DNA of 64,000 bases, taken from Xanthomonas massiliensis (lineage in GTDB: Bacteria > Pseudomonadota > Gammaproteobacteria > Xanthomonadales > Xanthomonadaceae). Location: NCBI RefSeq assembly GCF_900018785.1, contig NZ_FCOY01000007.1:978632-1042631 (forward strand), read 5' to 3'. A program made the position numbers and the translations under genes. The notes under the pieces are model-generated. The model worked only from the letters and a program-made list of their open reading frames with translations. It was not told the origin of the DNA and did not search any database. Positions 60,006 to 64,000 of this stretch are shown here, piece after piece; the stretch's first letter is position 1, and each line of letters begins with the position of its first letter.

Positions 60006-61604
60006 TCAGCCGTCCCCGTGCGCCGGGTCCCGGGCCTCGTCGTCCGCGTCGGCCTCCGGCTCGGCGTCGTCCCCGCCCATGCCCAGCAGCGCGCGCGAGG
60101 CGTCGGTGGACAGCGACTCCACCCCGCGCAGCTTGCGCTCGATGGTGCGGGTCTTGCGGCTGGCATCGCCCAGGCTCTTGCCGACCGTGTTGATCTGCTT
60201 CTCGGCCTTCTCGAGGATGCCGGCGAACTTGCCGAACTCGCTCTTCACCGCGCCCAGCAGGCCCCACACCTCGCTGGAACGCTGCTCGATGGCCAGCGTG
60301 CGGAAGCCCATCTGCAGGCTGTTGAGCAGCGCGGTGACGGTGGTCGGCCCGGCGATCACCACGCGGTGCTCGCGCTGCAGCGCGTCGGTCAGCCCGGCGC
60401 GGCGCACGGCCTCGGCGTACAGGCCCTCGGTGGGCAGGAACATCACCGCGAAGTCGGTGGTGTGCGGCGGCACGATGTACTTCTCGCCGATCGAGCGGGC
60501 CTGGATACGCAGCGCCTTCTCCAGCTGGTTGCCGGCGGTGCGCACGGCGTCGGCATCGCCGGCCTCCTGCGCGTCGAGCAGGCGCTCGTAGTCCTCGCGC
60601 GGGAACTTGGAATCGATCGGCAGCCATACCGGCGCGTCGTGCGCCTGGCGCCCGGGCAGGCGCACGGCGAAGTCCACCATCTCGCCGCCGTCCGGATGCA
60701 GCTTCACCCCGCGCGCGTACTGCTCGGCGGTGAGGGTCTGCTCGAGGATGTTCTCCAGCTGCACCTCGCCCCAGCTGCCGCGGTTCTTGACGTTGGTCAG
60801 CACGCGCTTGAGGTCGCCCACGCCGGTGGCCAGCTGCTGCATCTCGCCGAGCCCGCGCTGCACCTGCTCCAGCCGCTCGGACACCAGCTTGAAGGACGAA
60901 TCCAGGCGCGTGGCGAGCGTGCTCTGCAGCTTCTCGTCCACGGTGGCGCGCATCTGCTCGAGCTTGTGCTCGTTGCCGGCCTGCAGGGCCTTGAGCTGCT
61001 CTTCCAGGGTGGCGCGCATCTCGCCGATGCGCTGCTCGTTGCGGCCGGTCAGCTCGTTCAGGCGCAGGCCCAGCGCGTCGGCGAAACGCTGCTGGGATTC
61101 CACGGATTCCTGGCGCGCCTTGCGCGCGTCCTCGGCCAGGCCCTCGCGCAGCGCCGCCATGTGTGTGTCGCTGCGCGCGACCAGCTCGGCCAGCTGCTGG
61201 CCGAAGGCGCCGATGCGCGCGTCCTGCTGGCGGCCGAAAGCTTCCAGCTGGGCGCGCACCTCGGCCAGGCGCGCGGCCAGCAGCTCGCCGTTGCGCTGTT
61301 GCGCGGCCGCGCTTTCCTCGCGCGCCTTGCGCGCATCCTCGCCGAGCGCGTCGCGCAGCTGGTCCAGGCGCGCGTCGGTGCGGGTGGACAGGTCGATCAG
61401 GTTGCGGGCGAAGCTGTCCAGGCGCTCGCCCTGCTGGCGCGCCTGCGCCTCGACCAGCTCGCGCAGTTCCGCCCGGCCCTGGCGCGCTTCCTCGCGCAGG
61501 GCCTGCTCCAGCCTGCCGCTGTCCTGGCGGCGCAGCAGGGCCAGTACCTGCAGGACGAGAACGGCGACCAGCAGGCCGCCGACGATGACGAATTCGGTTT
61601 GCAT
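60006..61604 (-). CDS. rmuC: DNA recombination protein RmuC
   Basis: 532 residues from ATG 61602-61604. N-terminal membrane anchor (FVIVGGLLVAVLVLQVLALL), a long coiled coil (about 40-270; RxQ/EE-rich, with repeated LREGLAEDARKARQES-like heptads) and a C-terminal PD-(D/E)xK-like nuclease domain (NRGSWGEVQLENIL, VDFAVRLPG, LPIDSKFPREDYERLL, FLPTEGLYAEAV). RmuC restricts DNA inversions and is tied to the RecBCD neighbourhood of functions. Confidence 0.95.
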   Translation of the reverse strand: MQTEFVIVGGLLVAVLVLQVLALLRRQDSGRLEQALREEARQGRAELRELVEAQARQQGERLDSFARNLIDLSTRTDARLDQLRDALGEDARKAREESAAAQQRNGELLAARLAEVRAQLEAFGRQQDARIGAFGQQLAELVARSDTHMAALREGLAEDARKARQESVESQQRFADALGLRLNELTGRNEQRIGEMRATLEEQLKALQAGNEHKLEQMRATVDEKLQSTLATRLDSSFKLVSERLEQVQRGLGEMQQLATGVGDLKRVLTNVKNRGSWGEVQLENILEQTLTAEQYARGVKLHPDGGEMVDFAVRLPGRQAHDAPVWLPIDSKFPREDYERLLDAQEAGDADAVRTAGNQLEKALRIQARSIGEKYIVPPHTTDFAVMFLPTEGLYAEAVRRAGLTDALQREHRVVIAGPTTVTALLNSLQMGFRTLAIEQRSSEVWGLLGAVKSEFGKFAGILEKAEKQINTVGKSLGDASRKTRTIERKLRGVESLSTDASRALLGMGGDDAEPEADADDEARDPAHGDG

Positions 61605-61679
61605 GCGGCCAGTGTAATCGCGGCGGTCGCGCCGGCTGCGACCGCCCTGCACTGGCCACCCGCCTTCGCGAGCACCGCC

Positions 61680-62311
61680 ATGCTGGAACTGTCCGGCCGC
61701 GCCGGTTCGATCAACGTGCGCAAGGTGCTCCGGCTCGGCGACGAGCCGGGCCTGGCGTTCGTCCATCACGGCGGCGGCGGCGCGCCGCTGGACCGCGCCG
61801 GGCTGCTGGCGCTGGACCCGGACGGGCAGGTGACGGTGATCCGCGACGACGGGTGCCGGGGGAGTCCAACACGATCCGCCGCTATCTCGCCGCGCGCGCG
61901 GGCCGCGCCGACCTGCTCCTGGCCGGACCGGCGGACCGGGCCCGCATCGAGCCGTGGATGGACTGGCAGGCCACCGAGCTCAACGCCTGGCGCTACGCCT
62001 TCATGGCCACGGTGCGGCTCGTCCCCACCCATGCCGATGCGGCCGCGCCGCCAGCGTGCAGGCGTGGAACCGCGCCATGGGGATCCTCGACCGCAGATCC
62101 GCATCGCCGGCGGGCCGCATGCGCTCGGCCGGGCCTTCACCTTGGCCGACATCGTGCTCGGCCTGCCGGTGCACCGCCGGTTTTCCACGCCGATCGAACG
62201 GGCGGTGTTGCCCGCCGTATCCGACCGACTACTACGCGCCCCTGGGCGGGCGCCCGGCCTTCCTGCGATACGTGCGCAACGGCCTGCACCGAGACGCGGC
62301 CGGCGGGCGAT
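61680..62311 (+). pseudogene. Glutathione S-transferase family gene, frameshifted
   Basis: ATG 61680 starts MLELSGRAGSINVRKVLRLGDEPGLAF, a GST N-terminus. Near 61858 the frame breaks, and ESNTIRRYLAARAGRADLL (the ES-x-xI-x-RYL GST motif), IEPWMDWQATELNAWRYAFM and, later, GRAFTLADIVLGLPVHR and APLGGRPAFLRYVRNGL continue in other frames. At least two or three frameshifts break it, so it is a decayed GST. Confidence 0.78.
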
Positions 62312-62320
62312 GCGCGTGCG

Positions 62321-63325
62321 TCAGAGTCCTTCCAGCACGATCTTGCCGCGCGTATGGCCAGCCTCCAGCTGGGCGTAGGCGCGGCGCAGGCTGTCCACGC
62401 CCAGGCGGCCGCCGTGCTCGCCCTGCGTGGTACGCAGCACGCCGGCATCGACCAGCGCCGCCACGCGCTCGAGCAACGCATGCTGGGCGGCCATGTCCGG
62501 GGTGTGGAACAGCGACCGGGCGAACATGAATTCCCAGTGCAGCGACAGGCACTTGCGCTTGAGCGGCATCGCGTCGAGCTGCGCCGGGTCGTCGATCAGC
62601 GCCAGCTGCCCCTGGGGTGCCAGCGCCTGGATCAGGTCGGCGTAGTGGGCATCGGTGTGGGTCAGGCTGGCGACGTGCTCGACCTGGGCGATGCCCAGCG
62701 CGCGCAGGCCCTCGGCCAGCGGCCGGGCATGGTCGATCACGTGGTGGGCACCGATTTCGCGCACCCACTGCGCGGTCTCCGGCCGCGAAGCGGTGCCGAT
62801 GACGACCAGCCCGGTCAGCCGGCGCGCCAGCTGCACCAGGATCGACCCGACGCCGCCGCCGGCGCCGACCACCAGCAGGTGCTGGCCCTCGCCGCCGCCT
62901 TCCGGGATGCGCAGGCGGTCGAACAGCAGTTCCCAGGCGGTGATCGCGGTCAGCGGCATGGCTGCCGCCTGGGTCGCGTCCAGCGACGTCGGGCGCCGGC
63001 CGGCGATGCGCTCGTCCACCAGCTGGTACTCGGCATTGCTGCCCGGGCGATCGATGGCGCCGGCGTACCAGACCGCGTCGCCGGGCTTGAACAGGCTTAC
63101 CTCGCGGCCGACCGCATCGACGATGCCGGCCGCGTCGAACCCCAGGACGCGCGTGCCCTCGGTCAGCGAGGCACGCAGCTTGGTGTCCACCGGGTTCACC
63201 GATACCGCCTGCACGCGCACGCGCAGGTCGCGGGGGCCGGGCTCGGGAAGGGGAAGATCGATCTCGACCAGCGCGGCCGGGGCGCCGTGCAGCAATCCGG
63301 CCCGGGTGCAGGCGATGGCTTTCAT
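62321..63325 (-). CDS. Zinc-type alcohol dehydrogenase/quinone oxidoreductase family protein (MDR)
   Basis: 334 residues from ATG 63323-63325. MDR layout: N-terminal GroES-like part (VQAVSVNPVDTKLRA, VLGFDAAGIVDAVG, FKPGDAVWYAGA), Rossmann part LLVVGAGGGVGSILVQLARRL and TASRPETAQWVREIGAHHVIDH. No zinc-ligand Cys/His set is seen, so it is probably a zinc-independent quinone-oxidoreductase-like NADPH reductase. Confidence 0.9.
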   Translation of the reverse strand: MKAIACTRAGLLHGAPAALVEIDLPLPEPGPRDLRVRVQAVSVNPVDTKLRASLTEGTRVLGFDAAGIVDAVGREVSLFKPGDAVWYAGAIDRPGSNAEYQLVDERIAGRRPTSLDATQAAAMPLTAITAWELLFDRLRIPEGGGEGQHLLVVGAGGGVGSILVQLARRLTGLVVIGTASRPETAQWVREIGAHHVIDHARPLAEGLRALGIAQVEHVASLTHTDAHYADLIQALAPQGQLALIDDPAQLDAMPLKRKCLSLHWEFMFARSLFHTPDMAAQHALLERVAALVDAGVLRTTQGEHGGRLGVDSLRRAYAQLEAGHTRGKIVLEGL

Positions 63326-63592
63326 GGGGCCTCCTGGCCAACGGGGTTGCCGCCATCCTCGCCCCGGGCGCCGCGGCGTGCAAAGCGGCGCAGACATGCG
63401 CCCGTTGCGCGGCGGGCAATCCGGGCCGGCGCGGCGGCGCGGCCGCGGCGTCGGGCCCAGGGCGCCGCACCCATTCCTGCACGGGCGTGGCACCGGGATG
63501 CGCACTCGTCCGCGCGGTCGCCTGCCGCGGACGGGCGCATCGCATCCCCGCGGTCCGTCGGGGCGCCGAGGCACGGCGCCCGTCCGGCGCGC

Positions 63593-64000
63593 TCAGGCCC
63601 GGGAGAACACCGCTTCGGCCGGCAGCCGCGACTTGGGCAGTTTCGCGTTGAAGTCGTTATCGGCGTGGTAGCCGAGGGCGACGATCGCCTGCGAGGAGAG
63701 GCCCTTGGCCTCCAGGCCGAACTCGGCATCCAGCGTTGCCGCGTCGAAGCCTTCCATCGGCGTGGCATCCACGCCCAGCACGCCGGCCGCCAGCAGCAGG
63801 AAGCCCTGCGCGAGGTAGACCTGCTTCTGCGCCCAGTGGGCGATGTCGCCGGCGGCGTGGTGCGCATCGACGTAACCGGCGCGGCTCTTGCGCTGGCCCT
63901 CACGGGCCTCGTCGCTGGCGAAGCGGCCTGCGGCCTGGTCGTTGTCGAGCAGGGCCTGCAGGTAGTCGGGCGTGAGGTCGTTGCGCGCGCACAGCACCAC
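63593..64000 (-). CDS. nfsB: Oxygen-insensitive NAD(P)H nitroreductase (NfsB-like), N-terminus outside window
   Basis: Partial: the frame is open at 64000, so this is the C-terminal part of an NfsB-type flavoprotein. Motifs DNDQAAGRFASDEAREGQRK, AHWAQKQVYLAQGFLLLAAGVLGVDATPMEGFD, EFGLEAKGLSSQAIVALGYHADNDFNAKLPKSRLP align with the conserved NfsB end. Uses FMN to reduce nitroaromatics and quinones. Confidence 0.9.
   Translation of the reverse strand: MVLCARNDLTPDYLQALLDNDQAAGRFASDEAREGQRKSRAGYVDAHHAAGDIAHWAQKQVYLAQGFLLLAAGVLGVDATPMEGFDAATLDAEFGLEAKGLSSQAIVALGYHADNDFNAKLPKSRLPAEAVFSRA

Overview
The window is G+C-rich (except one A+T-rich patch near 40.9-42.2 kb) and reads as a chromosomal segment of a gammaproteobacterium of the Xanthomonadaceae/Lysobacteraceae type (Luteimonas/Lysobacter/Xanthomonas-like). 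This rests on a TDO whose two heme histidines fall at the same residue numbers as in the Xanthomonas enzyme, a recC-recB-recD order, a complete mlaFEDCB-mlaA operon, a heterotetrameric 2-oxoacid dehydrogenase, and the short interspersed repeats common in that family. No tRNA, rRNA, CRISPR array or intact insertion sequence was recognised.

Layout. 0-1.7 kb: POT peptide transporter (cut by the window edge) and tryptophan 2,3-dioxygenase. 1.9-5.5 kb: large secreted multidomain nuclease with a strong terminator. 5.6-9.4 kb: E1-alpha, E1-beta and lipoyl E2 of a 2-oxoacid dehydrogenase; the E2 frame is broken by a perfect 35-bp tandem duplication. 9.6-16.4 kb: aspartic protease, DUF2975/XRE membrane-regulator pair with an operator-like dyad, VOC protein, DUF6172, SDR genes, YnfA and DUF808. 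16.6-18.7 kb: OpgB-like phosphoglycerol transferase.

19-29 kb is an unusual envelope/redox locus: two paralogous secreted proteins and a TlpA-like thioredoxin, a class-II-like cytochrome c, then divergently a DUF6152 protein and two DUF6644 membrane proteins, a wrecked TonB receptor, a 3-copy tandem repeat of about 172 bp, and an intact TonB receptor with a perfect 11-bp dyad in its upstream region. Next to it (29.5-31.4 kb) is an encapsulin nanocompartment: DyP peroxidase carrying a cargo-loading tail, overlapping the shell gene. 31.6-39 kb holds four divergent pairs of a transcription regulator with an oxidoreductase or peroxidase (TetR/epimerase, TetR/AKR, AraC/SDR, AraC/Ohr).

39-44.7 kb is accessory DNA: XRE regulator, SymE-type toxin with a small upstream gene, and an A+T-rich two-gene island (DUF5343 plus a DUF4145/HEPN-like protein) bordered on one side by gene fragments (lipoprotein remnant, LysR remnant); then a lipoprotein, a pseudouridine synthase and a HigBA module with an inverted-repeat operator. 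44.7-54.8 kb is recCBD; recD carries two in-frame repeat-element insertions, and a 131-codon ORF is joined to recB and recD by ATGA overlaps at both ends. 55-59.2 kb is the Mla phospholipid transport operon with a terminator; then glutathione peroxidase, rmuC, a decayed GST gene, a quinone-oxidoreductase-like dehydrogenase and the C-terminal part of an NfsB nitroreductase cut by the window end.
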